Source: Pseudoduganella buxea
Lineage (GTDB): Bacteria > Pseudomonadota > Gammaproteobacteria > Burkholderiales > Burkholderiaceae_D
Direction of reading: 5' to 3'
Length of the DNA: 47,350 bases
Assembly (NCBI RefSeq): GCF_009720835.1
Contig: NZ_WNKZ01000044.1
Location: forward strand, 1-47,350
The position numbers were made by a program, and so were the translations under genes. Numbering within the stretch: the first letter of the stretch is position 1; the number at the start of each line of letters is the position of its first letter. The notes beneath the pieces were generated by a model. It ran no database searches. It saw nothing but the letters and a program-made list of their open reading frames with translations, and was not told where the DNA came from. This document shows positions 36,884 to 46,520 of the stretch, one piece after another.

Positions 36884-37848
36884 CTACTGACGCTGGAACT
36901 TGCCCGTCTCCGTCAGCCTGGCGACAGGACGGCCCTCTTCCAGGCACACGTAGTCGCGGTTGAAATGGCAGCCCGAGATCTGATCCACCACCTTGCCGCC
37001 GGCAATAGACAGGTAGACGCCGGACATGACGTCGCGTTCCTCGTTGCGCACGACCTCGAAGTCATCCACGCGCACCAGGGTGACTTGCTTAAACGGCGGG
37101 AATACCAGGAAAGTCGCTGCCGCCTTCTGCCGGAACGGCGGCGAGAACCCGCCCGCATATTCCTGGCCGGCCCTTTCGTAGTCGTGGTTGCCGATGATAT
37201 CCATCAGCGCGTCGCCACGCTTCGCTTCGGCCACGTAGGGGAAATAGTCCGGCGCGCACAGCTCCGTCGTCTGCGGTTTGCCCTTGCGGCCGACGATCTT
37301 CGGCCGGCAGGTATTGTTATATCGCTCGTAATCCATCGGCAGCGGCGTCACCTTGTATCCCGCGGCGATGGACGCGACGGCAGGCGCTGGCGCCGGTAGC
37401 TTCGGGGCATCGGCCTTTACATAGCTGTGGAAAGTGGCGCCGACGGGAATCAGGATACGGTCACCGACCTGGAAGAATTCCATCACGGGCCCGGCGCAAT
37501 TGGCCGGCGACGACGTCAGCGAATAGACCGTTTTCGTCTTGGCCAGCCCCACGCCGAAGTTTTGCGCCAGGAAGCTGTCGAGCTGTTTTTCCGTGACGCC
37601 CTGCTTGCTCAACGGCTGGAATACTTCTGGAAACAGGTATTCGTCCGGGCTGAATTGCGCCACGCAGGCGTCGGACAGGGCGATTTCCTTGGAACGCACG
37701 ATCAATGACGTGAATTGGGGAACACTATTGGGGCGGGCGAAATAATCCGCTGTCTTCTCCAGGTTCCAGGGTCGGTCCGGGCCCTTGGCGCTGCAAAAAC
37801 AGGCACGATGGCGCCCATACACAAGAAAAACACTATTGAAAAACGCAT
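36884..37848 (-). CDS. secreted hypothetical protein, apparent N-terminal frameshift
   Basis: Unrecognised. The main frame (36884 to about 37790, roughly 300 residues) has no signal peptide of its own. Directly upstream, another frame starting at 37848 after AGGA encodes a perfect signal peptide (MRFSIVFFLCMGAIVPVFA). Adding one C in the GCGCCAAGG stretch near 37788 would join them into a 321-residue periplasmic or secreted protein. The mature part has scattered cysteines (SPANCAGP, YNNTCRPK, TELCAPDYFPY, SGCHFNRDYVC), suggesting disulfides. An intact alternative reads from a GTG at 37822 but begins in nonsense-like sequence. It lies downstream of the Tli4-like gene on the same strand and may belong to the type VI island as an extra immunity protein (weak inference). 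Confidence 0.65.
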
Positions 37849-38024
37849 CGATATTCCTGAAGTGGACCGCGCTGAGGCGCTCTGCGAGTCAATCCGAGTG
37901 AGAGGATTCGCGGTCGGCTCTCGCACGACGGGCGTCGCCCGCACCGGGGCGGCCGCCAGCTTGCGCCGCAAGGCATCGTTCCGCATTCGCATTGCGGCAA
38001 ATTCTGTCATTTCCCCAGAGCCAT

Positions 38025-38030
38025 AGTATA
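38025..38030 (-). promoter_or_regulatory. possible -10 element upstream of the secreted hypothetical
   Basis: TATACT on the minus strand, with no good -35 at standard spacing. It lies in the 263-nt gap 37849-38111, which holds no other gene I can support; a frame opening at the ATG at 38010 runs into the signal peptide and would make a 54-residue cytoplasmic extension. Confidence 0.25.
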
Positions 38031-38111
38031 GTGCCATCCTCGGAACCGCGTCCTGATGAAAGCGCCGCATCTGGCCGGAAGCCTACAACTGCCGGCATGC
38101 CGAGAATAAGG

Positions 38112-39197
38112 TCATTTTTCTTTGAATCGCAGCGTCGCCGACAACCGACGGACCAGTTCAAGGAAGTACACTTTAGATACCGGCACAATGCCCCTGGACT
38201 TCGCAACGTCGGCATTCGTCAGAATGACCAACTCGACATCAACCGAATCTTTCCGCGCAGGATCGCCGCGATGCACACCGATATATCCGAAGTCTCGCTC
38301 CCCTGTTTTTCGCACAATCTGCGCAATCGAGGCGAAGCCGTTCGCCGGACCGCTGAACGAAGAAAAGTGCACATCGCTTTTTTCAATCGAAACGATATGT
38401 TTGACTGAATCGCCGAGCTGGTATTGCGCCCAGAAATTCTCGTTCACACGCTTCGGTTCAGCATTCAGCGCCCGAACTTTCCCTTCATATGAGGCGGCAT
38501 TGGAATCTTTGAGATATATCGTTACGTCCGGGTGGTCAACCAGCTTGTACATTGCAGCGACATTCCGGATGCCGGGGTCAACATCACCGATGAATGCGTG
38601 CGGCAGGCAAAGTCCCGCTTGTGCCGGAATATGAAAAATGGGCCGATACGATATATTATTCGCGAAGCGCCTTGCCATCTCGCTGCTGGACGGCTCGCCG
38701 GGCGCTGCGGCTAGCCGTGTGAACAGGACGTGTTCGCCAATATTTACCAGAAGCCGCACCGACGATTCTGTGTACCACGCCCGGCTCCCGTGAGGGAGAC
38801 CAGCAAGGACTTCAACTTTCGAAATACCAGCACCATCTGTGCGTTGTTGAGCAAGACGCCGTTCAACAGCTTCTCTTGAAATAGCGAATGCAGTACCGAT
38901 AGAATCTTTTTGAGCGTCGTCCAACTTGTTTGAAATCAATAACTCGCCTTTGTACAGAAGGCGCACCCCTGACGCCCGCTGCCCATCTGGAAACTCAAAA
39001 GGAATGGACTGGGACGGTCTGAGCAATTCCTCGCGAAATACAGCCGGCGAAATGCCCGCAACCGAGGCATTTCCGGGGAGATCCACCAGCAGGCGCCCAA
39101 CGCATTCACTTCGCCACTGATTTTCCGACGCCTCAGCGCTACATAACGCCGACACGCCCAGTACTAAAATGGAAAAATAGTCAAGATTCGCCGTCAT
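38112..39197 (-). CDS. Tli4-like type VI secretion immunity protein
   Basis: 361 residues with an N-terminal signal peptide (LDYFSILVLGVSALCSAEA), so periplasmic. The mature N-terminus carries the pattern CVGRLLVDLPGNASVAG, characteristic of Tli4-family proteins, which neutralise type VI phospholipase effectors in the periplasm. Starts within the DUF3304 stop (ATGA overlap), the end of a coupled series vgrG, DUF4123, DUF3304, Tli4. Base composition is AT-richer than the backbone. The matching lipase effector is not present in the window. Confidence 0.8.
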   Translation of the reverse strand: MTANLDYFSILVLGVSALCSAEASENQWRSECVGRLLVDLPGNASVAGISPAVFREELLRPSQSIPFEFPDGQRASGVRLLYKGELLISNKLDDAQKDSIGTAFAISREAVERRLAQQRTDGAGISKVEVLAGLPHGSRAWYTESSVRLLVNIGEHVLFTRLAAAPGEPSSSEMARRFANNISYRPIFHIPAQAGLCLPHAFIGDVDPGIRNVAAMYKLVDHPDVTIYLKDSNAASYEGKVRALNAEPKRVNENFWAQYQLGDSVKHIVSIEKSDVHFSSFSGPANGFASIAQIVRKTGERDFGYIGVHRGDPARKDSVDVELVILTNADVAKSRGIVPVSKVYFLELVRRLSATLRFKEK

Positions 39198-39946
39198 GGC
39201 TTCGCCTCCTGCAGTTTTTCGACATTTCGCTCACTTCGCTGGAGCATTGCTTCGTACCGGGATTTTAGAAACGCCCGGAACTTAGGGTCGTCCGGCCCTT
39301 GAAAGCGGGTATATTCTCTGGGTTCATCTCTCATGGCGATGCGCCACTTCCTTCTCGCGAGCCCATCGGGGTCAGTTTCAAACTCGGCCAGGAATTCTTT
39401 TGCGAGGGTTACATATTCAAGTTCATAATCCATATATATTTTCCATCGCTCTTGCTGGTAATTAAGGGACGGGGTCGGCCAGCCTTTAATCTTTCCCGGC
39501 CATTTAGGATGATTTGGTTGATAATCGCTAGAGATCGCCGAAACATTCCCACCCGGGTCACGAAGTATCCACAACTCCCCGGGCGAACCGCTTGAATATG
39601 GCGCGACTCTGACATCTTCAATTTTTGTGGTTTCGAATAGATTGCCATCAGACCCTTTAGACGAAACTGTCGTACGTACACGAACCGTCAAATCCGGCCG
39701 CCACTTATGTGGCAAAGAATAGCAGCACACAGTCCCTCCAGCGCTGTACGGTTCGATTGTTTCGCCAACTGAGGCGTCCAAATCGTCGCCTTTCAAAATT
39801 GAGTAGAAGAATGTCTGTTCGGTATAATTGACGCCGTGCACGCTTACTGAGGTGTTCTCGCTACAGCCAGATCCGGAAAAAACTAGAAGTATTGATATCC
39901 CGGTAACGCGACAAAGGTTTTTCATTTTTTTTTCGACCATCGACAT
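39194..39946 (-). CDS. DUF3304 lipoprotein, type VI island
   Basis: 250-residue predicted lipoprotein: signal segment LCRVTGISILLVFSGSGCSEN with a lipobox cysteine near residue 28. The DUF3304 core SVHGVNYTEQTFFYSILKGD and GGTVCCYSLPHKWRPDLTVRVRT follows. Members are usually found beside type VI effectors and are thought to act as immunity or accessory proteins. A GGAGG site lies 10 nt before the ATG at 39946; a GTG one codon upstream is also possible. It overlaps both neighbours by a few bases. Confidence 0.85.
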   Translation of the reverse strand: MSMVEKKMKNLCRVTGISILLVFSGSGCSENTSVSVHGVNYTEQTFFYSILKGDDLDASVGETIEPYSAGGTVCCYSLPHKWRPDLTVRVRTTVSSKGSDGNLFETTKIEDVRVAPYSSGSPGELWILRDPGGNVSAISSDYQPNHPKWPGKIKGWPTPSLNYQQERWKIYMDYELEYVTLAKEFLAEFETDPDGLARRKWRIAMRDEPREYTRFQGPDDPKFRAFLKSRYEAMLQRSERNVEKLQEAKP

Positions 39947-40770
39947 CACGCCCTGTCCTCCCTGTCATTTCCTTGGTTACGCCAGTAGGCGAAGTCGGTA
40001 ACATCAAGGGCTCGCTGAGAATCAGATTGGATGATTATGGCATGATGTGCCCAGCGAACTAGATTAGAGAACTCTAAATCACCCTCCACGATGCTCAAGG
40101 CATCCGTAACAAGACGGTAGTAATAAAGTGTATTTGCTGTGATTTGCAGGCCAGTATTTTCGAGAACACTCAGTATCTCATCCACCAGACTGTCTTCGAT
40201 TAATTCACCGTATTGCTCTGTAGAAAAAACCAACGATGGCGGTTTATTGTCGCTTGTCTCCCATTGCTTAGCACACAGGGAATTCCATTCACCATCTCGC
40301 CCGACAAAGTACCATTTTGAAGCAGGGCCGAAAAATAAAGACCTCTGCGAGGAAGACAATACTGCTATGACTCTCTCGATTCTTCTGGTATCGGAAAACC
40401 TTAAGTTAAACCGTTGACCGTCAGCCTCGACTATGCAACATTCTGCCAATCTGAGAGCAACCTCTGGTAAGTTTTCTGGGGTTTCTATTGCGGCGACCAT
40501 CGGCCACCCGTCGCATGCGACTAACGCCCGATTCAAAGCGTCGCGGCTGTCGTAGCGTATTACAAAAGGAGAGACGCTTGCTGCTTGGTCATCAAACCCC
40601 GGCAAATATCGGAACAGTAAATCGGTTTCCGCGAAGAGGAATTGTTTATGCAAAGATTGAACAAATGCTCCTTCCAGTAACATGTAGAGGTAATTGTCAT
40701 TCTCTTCGGGGCTGGCCGAATAGTTCTCCAGCTCAGTGACCCAATCGGTTCGAAATTTCGAGATAAACAT
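39946..40770 (-). CDS. DUF4123 type VI effector adaptor (Tap-like)
   Basis: 274-residue soluble protein with the DUF4123 pattern near the N-terminus (NDNYLYMLLEGAFVQSLHKQFL, then LFRYLPGFDDQAASVSPFVIRYDSRDALNRAL). DUF4123 proteins are adaptors that load a cognate effector onto VgrG and are not secreted themselves. It begins 3 nt after the vgrG stop. Its expected client effector, normally encoded next, is missing: the next gene is DUF3304. Confidence 0.85.
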   Translation of the reverse strand: MFISKFRTDWVTELENYSASPEENDNYLYMLLEGAFVQSLHKQFLFAETDLLFRYLPGFDDQAASVSPFVIRYDSRDALNRALVACDGWPMVAAIETPENLPEVALRLAECCIVEADGQRFNLRFSDTRRIERVIAVLSSSQRSLFFGPASKWYFVGRDGEWNSLCAKQWETSDNKPPSLVFSTEQYGELIEDSLVDEILSVLENTGLQITANTLYYYRLVTDALSIVEGDLEFSNLVRWAHHAIIIQSDSQRALDVTDFAYWRNQGNDREDRA

Positions 40771-40773
40771 AAA

Positions 40774-43500
40774 TTACCCTGCCAATGTGAGTGCCGGGCC
40801 AGCCATCAACGATTTCATCATGCACTCAATGCAAACGCTTCGAGGCATAATGGGCAGCGGGTATGGCAGGCTCTCGGCCGATGTAAAACTCTTCTTCCCA
40901 GCCTTAACCAAAATCTTCCCCGGACACTGCACAGTAATATTCCCGCCATCAATAGTAATATTCGCCCCACCCGCAGTGGACAGCGAAATACTCTTCGCGG
41001 CGGCGAAGTCAACAAACGACGAAGCACTGACCACCGTCACCTCATCGCGTGCCTGCACCTTCAGCACATCCGCCTGGGCCTGAATGTCCACCGCGTCCTT
41101 CGCGGCGATCAGCTGCACACCGAGCCCGCCTTCACCAGCAGCGACAGCGCCGCCGAGCACGCCGATGGCCTGGCCGCTGTGCACGCGCAGCGCCCCACCA
41201 GCGACGAATTGCGTGTCGGCGCCGCTCATCAAGCCGATGGTTTCGCCATTCGACAGCTGCACCGCACCGCCCGCCGTCACGCCCAGGCCGGCCTTGGCGC
41301 TCAAGGCGATCACGGGGTCCGCCGAATGCGGCAAGGCGCCATCGTCCGGGGACGTCTTACGGGCACCGGCATCGGCGCGGGCGGCGTCGAGACTGTCGCC
41401 ACCGACCATGCCCGAGACGGCCGTCAGCAGCGCGGCGAGTGGTGCTTCCTTGTCCGACAAGGTCGATGCGCCGGCCTTGACGGAACCAATCGACGTGGCC
41501 AATGCCACCGTCTGGTGCGTCTTGGCCGCCTCGCTGAACGTTTCGCCCAGTTTCACGGCCTGCTTCATCAGCGCGATGCCGGCGGCGTTGTCGCTGGCCG
41601 GGTCGCGGTTGGTGGCACCGTGCGTGATCTGGTAGCTCGACACCAGCAGGCCCGCGCCGCCGCGTACGGCGCCGTAGGCGTCTGTGCGCAGTTCGGCGCC
41701 CTGGCCGCGCAGGCTACCCCGGTAGTTATCGGCGGCGTGGATCAGGTGACCGAGCGACAGTTCGGAGCCGGCGAAGGTTGAGCGCAGCTGGACGCGCCCT
41801 TGCGCGTCCGTGTCGTCAAACAGCAGCTGGTTGTAGCCGCTGCCGCCAAATTCTTTTGTCCTGACGCCCCATTGGGCGGCGGCGTTGCGATGGCCGTCGT
41901 TGGTGCCCGAAGCGCCGTGCCATACGGGGCTGTTGCCGGCAGCGACGTTGCCTTGCGCCGACGGCGTGTGGTCGCCGGCCGGCTGGAAGACGGCCGCCGG
42001 GTCGTCGCCGTCTGCCGCTTGCCCGCCGGGTGTGGGGGCGTGACCGCCCTCGCCCTGGCCGTTGTACAGGGCGCCGATGACGATGGGACGGTCGATGTCG
42101 TTCTCGATGAACTGCACCAGCACTTCCTGGCCGATGCGCGGCAGGAACTGGCTGCCCATGCCGCCGCCGGCGGTTCTCTGCGCCACCCGCACCCAGCACG
42201 AGGCGTTGCTGCTGTCCTGCCAGTGGTAGCGGATGCGGATGCGGCCCAGCGCGTCGCAGTACAGTTCATCGGCGCCGCTGGCCTGGTCGCTGCCGTCGGC
42301 GCCGATGACGATGGCGCTTTGCGCACCGCGGGCCGTCGGTTTCGGGTGGCTGCGGGCGTCGCTGCCCGGCAGTTCCGGGCGCCACGGGGCCTCCGCCGCC
42401 AACGCGTCAAAGCGGTTGGCGTAGCCGAGTTTGCGGGCTTGGTCGATCACCAGGGCCATGTCCTCGTCGGCGAGGTCGGCTTCAAGGAGCACGTCTTCCA
42501 GCAGTTCCGGGATGGGGCCGAACAGTTCGGCCAGGGCCTGCACGGCCGGTGACGGCAGGTTGTTTACGCCCACGCTGGTTACGCGCAGGACCGTGTAGCT
42601 GGCCGGGGCGTCGCCGAACATGGCCAATGGCCCCTGCGTGACGTCGATGCGGGTGCCGGCGGCCAGCGTGCGCACGGTCGAACGGCCTTGCCAGGGCTGG
42701 CTGCGTGCCTCGCGCGCTTCCATCTGCAGTTCCGCATAATGCTGCGCCAGGGCGCCGCTGGCAAACGCATACTGGCCCGGCACGTCGTAGCTCTCCAGCA
42801 CCGGCAGCCTGGCGAACTGCTGGCGCGACGGGGCGCTGGCACTGACGGCCTTCTTCGCCTTGTAGTCGTAGCTGAGGAGGGTCGTCAAGGTCGAGACGAC
42901 CTTGCGTGATTTGTGCAGGGCCTGGATGCTGTCCTGCTTTTCCGCCGTGCGGGCGCCGTGGAAACGGATGCCACCATCCTGTTCGCTGATGGGATCGGGC
43001 GGCATCGCGCTTTGCTGGCTGCTGTCGGCGAACAGCACCAGGCCGTGGCCCTCTTCCAGTTCCTCGATGCGCCAGCCCAGGCCTTCTTCCGTCAGCAGGC
43101 GGCGCACGAAATCGTAATCCGACTCGCGGTACTGGCAGCAGTAGCTGCGCGGCGGGACGTCGGCCAGGAAGCTGTCCGTCTCCCCGCTCCAGCGCCACTG
43201 GGCCAGCGGCTGGTAGGCCGACAGCACGTCGTCGACGATGTCGACCACGCTCTTGTCCTGCCATACGCGGCTGTTGCGTACCTGGCTCAGGCGCCACAGC
43301 CATGGCGTCAGTCGCAGGCGGTAGCGCGCCAGTCCGCCTTCGCTGCCCAGCATGGCCGCGTGGGTGATGTCGCCACTGAAGGTGGTGCGGGTGCCGTCCG
43401 CGAGGCTGATGTGGAGCGTGGCTTGTTTTGTCACCCTTGTCCAGCAGCGGCACCAGGTCGATGTGGGTGCTAGTTGGCAGAACGCGAATATATGAACGAA
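40774..43500 (-). pseudogene. vgrG: VgrG (type VI spike) copy, 5'-truncated and frameshifted
   Basis: Type VI secretion tip protein VgrG: gp27-like part (SRVWQDKSVVDIVDDVLSAY, SYCCQYRESDYDFVRRLLTEEGLGW), gp5 OB fold (DALGRIRIRYHWQD, GSQFLPRIGQEVLVQFIENDIDRPIVIGALYN) and a beta-helix tail (about 41650 down to 40890). The N-terminus is damaged. VgrG-like residues THIDLVPLLDKGDK lie in one frame and QATLHISLADGTRT in another; removing one A from the AAAA run at 43426-43429 joins them. Before about 43490 no VgrG start is found and the DNA becomes AT-rich, so some 40-60 N-terminal residues are missing. A long frame does open at 43596 but its first 45 residues are not VgrG. The C-terminal tail (with CIECM) differs from the second copy. 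Confidence 0.85.
40885..41624 (-). repeat. 740-nt near-identical duplication, copy 1 (vgrG tail)
   Basis: Colinear without gaps with 46611-47350 (constant offset 5726), with scattered third-position and few amino-acid changes. Homology stops abruptly at the codons after VKAGKKSF. The other copy continues past the window edge, so the full duplication is longer. Confidence 0.92.
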
Positions 43501-43565
43501 ACTTATCCCGACAAAAGTATAGGTGGGGTCCATAATATACCCAACCACGGCGGAAATTATTAGAA

Positions 43566-44261
43566 CTAATAATCGAGTGAGTACTCGAGCTGACACCGAG
43601 AATGCGTTCGACTAAACTCAGGAAAAGCTATCAAATGCCGTCCGTCAACCCACACTCGGAATGAGGATGTCTTCGCAAAATTATCACAGTCGGGCGAATA
43701 CTCTGTTGAAAGCGCTGCTGCCGCTGTAACCATGCGATCCAATGTCATCCTATCAAAAATAATTAGATGGCTTCTTGGCGCAGGCTCGTTTGCCACGGAA
43801 GCTTTAGGCAGCAGTGTCTGTACAAGTTTCACTGGGGACATTAACGCTCCGGATTCTTTTGAGAACACAGCTGCTTCTTTAACTACTTCAGGTGAACCCG
43901 CACATACTGTGTCTTTATTATAAACAACGCTCAAATAATCCCTAGAATCGACAATCTTATCAAAACTTAGCTTGTATTCCCACGGATTGCCCTGTGAGGC
44001 GTTGCCACACTGGCGAGCCTCAATCGCAAAATTAGTGACAAATTTTACAATACCTGAATTTATCGATGCTACACTGCTCTTCCTAACCCCCTGTGCAGAT
44101 CGCAAGCGAATGGACTCTATACTGACGCCCATCTGGAAACTCTTGCTTCCACCAACTTTTACTTCCTGAACAGAGTACTCAATCGGGTTAGCAGCGCCCG
44201 CCCTAGCACAACCAAGGATCAATGAAGCAAGAACGAACGACCAAGAACTCTTTGTATTCAT
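43566..44261 (-). CDS. candidate periplasmic immunity protein for the M23-GH19 effector
   Basis: 231 residues, no family recognised. Signal peptide MNTKSSWSFVLASLILGCARAGA, so periplasmic, possibly a lipoprotein if the LILGC segment is used as lipobox. Two pairs of cysteines in the mature part could form disulfides. Its ATG overlaps the effector stop (ATGA), so the two are translationally coupled, the normal layout of a type VI effector and its immunity gene. The role is inferred from position, export and coupling, not from sequence homology. AT-rich composition matches the effector. Confidence 0.7.
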   Translation of the reverse strand: MNTKSSWSFVLASLILGCARAGAANPIEYSVQEVKVGGSKSFQMGVSIESIRLRSAQGVRKSSVASINSGIVKFVTNFAIEARQCGNASQGNPWEYKLSFDKIVDSRDYLSVVYNKDTVCAGSPEVVKEAAVFSKESGALMSPVKLVQTLLPKASVANEPAPRSHLIIFDRMTLDRMVTAAAALSTEYSPDCDNFAKTSSFRVWVDGRHLIAFPEFSRTHSRCQLEYSLDY

Positions 44262-46416
44262 AAGAGAATATCCTTATACCAATTGGTGAACACCAACCGC
44301 TTCGGAAGATCAGTGTACCCACCATTAATTGCATAGGTGGCTGCCCTACCATCATCTCTATCCATGGCTAAAGCCGCACCCTTTCGAAAAACGGTGATAT
44401 ACCAACATCCCGCGTCAATAGCGTTGAAAACGTTATTCAGAATAATATCTGGATTATCAATGATAGGATGCTGTTTATTTAAATCAATCTCCCAGCCCAA
44501 ATCGAAGTCCCTTCCAGGACGCAACCAGCCTCTGAATACCCAATATTGAGCATAATTGTACCGCCCAGTAAGCTGCTTAAATCCGCGGCCGATAAATTTC
44601 GGACCATCCCCTGGCTCGGTGTTACCTATACTTCGCTTATTCTCATACTTTGTCCCAGTAGTGTCCTCCAGCATCGAATTCAAGCTTGCGCATTCTACCG
44701 CCCCTTGCCCAAAGAAATGCGCTTGCCGCAATCGAGAATTTATCCCATATTTGTAACAACACTTATTAAGGTCGATGCGATACTTCTCTCTTATGCTTTC
44801 GCTCGTGCCGTGCGTGATTAGGTCATCAGAACTCCGGCGGCGGTTTGGGTAAATTAATGCCAGCTCATCTTTCGTCAACCACATACATTTAGCTAAGTGT
44901 TCTATAAACTTAATTGGATGTACGTGCCAAACGGACGCATCTGCAGGGAGTCCCGGGACGCTCTCCCAAAACGACAACTTTTCTATATGCGCAACAAGCC
45001 TTGTAAATTGCTCTTGTGTCAATTTAGATGGACCGAACTCCTCCTGCGCCACGCGTTGAAATCGCGTTGCGATATTCCGCCCGCTCCACTCGCTTGTATG
45101 CTTCGTCACGATATGCCTCAACTTATCGCGCTGCCCCATAACCGCTGCTCCATCTTTCTCCTGCACGTTTTTTTCGTAGAGCTTTACCAACCGAACAAGA
45201 CCTTCGGCGTCAACAAAACCATCAGAGCTATACATTCCCGTCTCAGAAACCGTTGAAAATCCGGGCCAGTCAGCATCAGTTATTATTTCTATCGAATCGC
45301 GCTCCGCCCAAAAAATCTCGTTTGACTTCGGCAAATACACTTGAATATAAAACTTGCCATCCAAAGACTCCTCACGGAACTCGCCCGCCTTTAGCCAGGG
45401 CCCCTTCCATGGGATTATCTCCTCGCCAGCGTCCAGCTCTCGCTCAATCTCTGCTGGGTTTTGCTTATATGCTTTTACGTTTTCTGACTTTAAAAAAAAC
45501 TGGGTCTGCGGTTTATTTGGTTTCCCACTAATTCCTGTTTTTTCGGAGTCCCGAACTTCAATAAAAGTTTTTTCTATCCAAACTTGTCGACCTGCCACCG
45601 AGGCTCTCCAAAACTGCCCTTTCCTAGAATTCTTGTCCACATTGATAGGCCTTGAAGGATCTGCGGCCACTGTCACGCTCTCGGGCAAGTCCGTAAAAAC
45701 TTTTGTTTTTACTCTCGCAACCGTTTTTCCCCACATAGCTTTGGTGAAATTGGTTAAAAATCCTATATCTTCAAAAAATATTTCGAAATGAATACCTTTC
45801 GACGGACGGCTTATATTGTCTGGGATAGAGCCGCAATAGCCCAGAATATCGCCCCGTCGAACAGGAAGGAAATTACGACCATCATGACAACTGCCATCAG
45901 CTGTTGGCGCTAGAACTGCAATTCTCTCAGGATTTAATACTGGCTTCTTGTCTCTATCGAGAACCGGTTTTCCATCTTTACCCAGTTTGGGTGACGCCGA
46001 TACAAGTTTCTTCAGGAAATTAACGGCAAAATCACCGCCTTTGTTTTTTACCGCCCCCCAAGGCTGGAGATGCATGTATAGCGAAAAAAATTTAATTTTG
46101 TTTCGCCGAGAGTTGTTTTTCCTAGCTCAGCCTCGTGCTTTAGCAGGACAAAACTACGAGAATACGGTACCTTGTCGAAAAATGCGTCTGTCGAGTCAGT
46201 TTCGTCGAACCTATATGCGACAACCTCACCGTCGGCGATCGCGCGTATTGGAGAGAATGGGTCAGGATTGAGATGAACCCCGCCATGCCAGAATCGGTTT
46301 TGCCCCATCGGATAGGACCCACTTTGCGTTTCGGCACAGTCGTATAGAATGTCAGGAACAACGCGCTGCTCATTCCCTTTAATATACGGAATCTTGATTG
46401 GGTATGTGATAATCAT
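44258..46416 (-). pseudogene. type VI cell-wall hydrolase effector, M23 peptidase + GH19-like lysozyme/chitinase, frameshifted
   Basis: About 719 residues if one base is restored. The N-terminal M23 (LytM-type) peptidase has FWHGGVHLNP, AIADGEVVAYRFDE, LNFF-SLYMHLQPW and GIHFEIFFED; the middle part (about 200-420) looks SH3-like and unassigned; the C-terminal GH19-like glycosidase shows QAHFFGQGAVECASLN, YENKRSIGNTEPGDGPKFIGRGFKQLTGRYNYAQYW. Together they would cut both peptide and glycan bonds of peptidoglycan. The two halves are in different frames: T7 at 46084-46090 should be T8. The ATG at 46416 (MIITYP) is preferred over the TTG at 46437; no strong ribosome site is visible. It follows a VgrG gene and precedes a coupled exported protein. 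Functional status depends on whether the frameshift is real. Confidence 0.8.
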
Positions 46417-46520
46417 GTTATGTCTGGAGCGCAGCAATAAGCCAAAGCGTTTATGAATAGATCTGCTTATGTGTGAGGCAACTTAGCTATGCATTTCCTG
46501 TCTATTCTTTACATTATTCA

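Noticed and set aside
38010..38070. Small minus-strand frame with ATG at 38010 or 38070 ahead of the secreted hypothetical
   Set aside because: No homology, poor ribosome-site spacing and no composition typical of a gene; kept only as a possible upstream extension.
43500..43596. Start of the long vgrG frame at 43596 as the true VgrG N-terminus
   Set aside because: The first 45 residues show no VgrG pattern and overlap the 3' end of the preceding gene; VgrG-like residues in this region lie in another frame.
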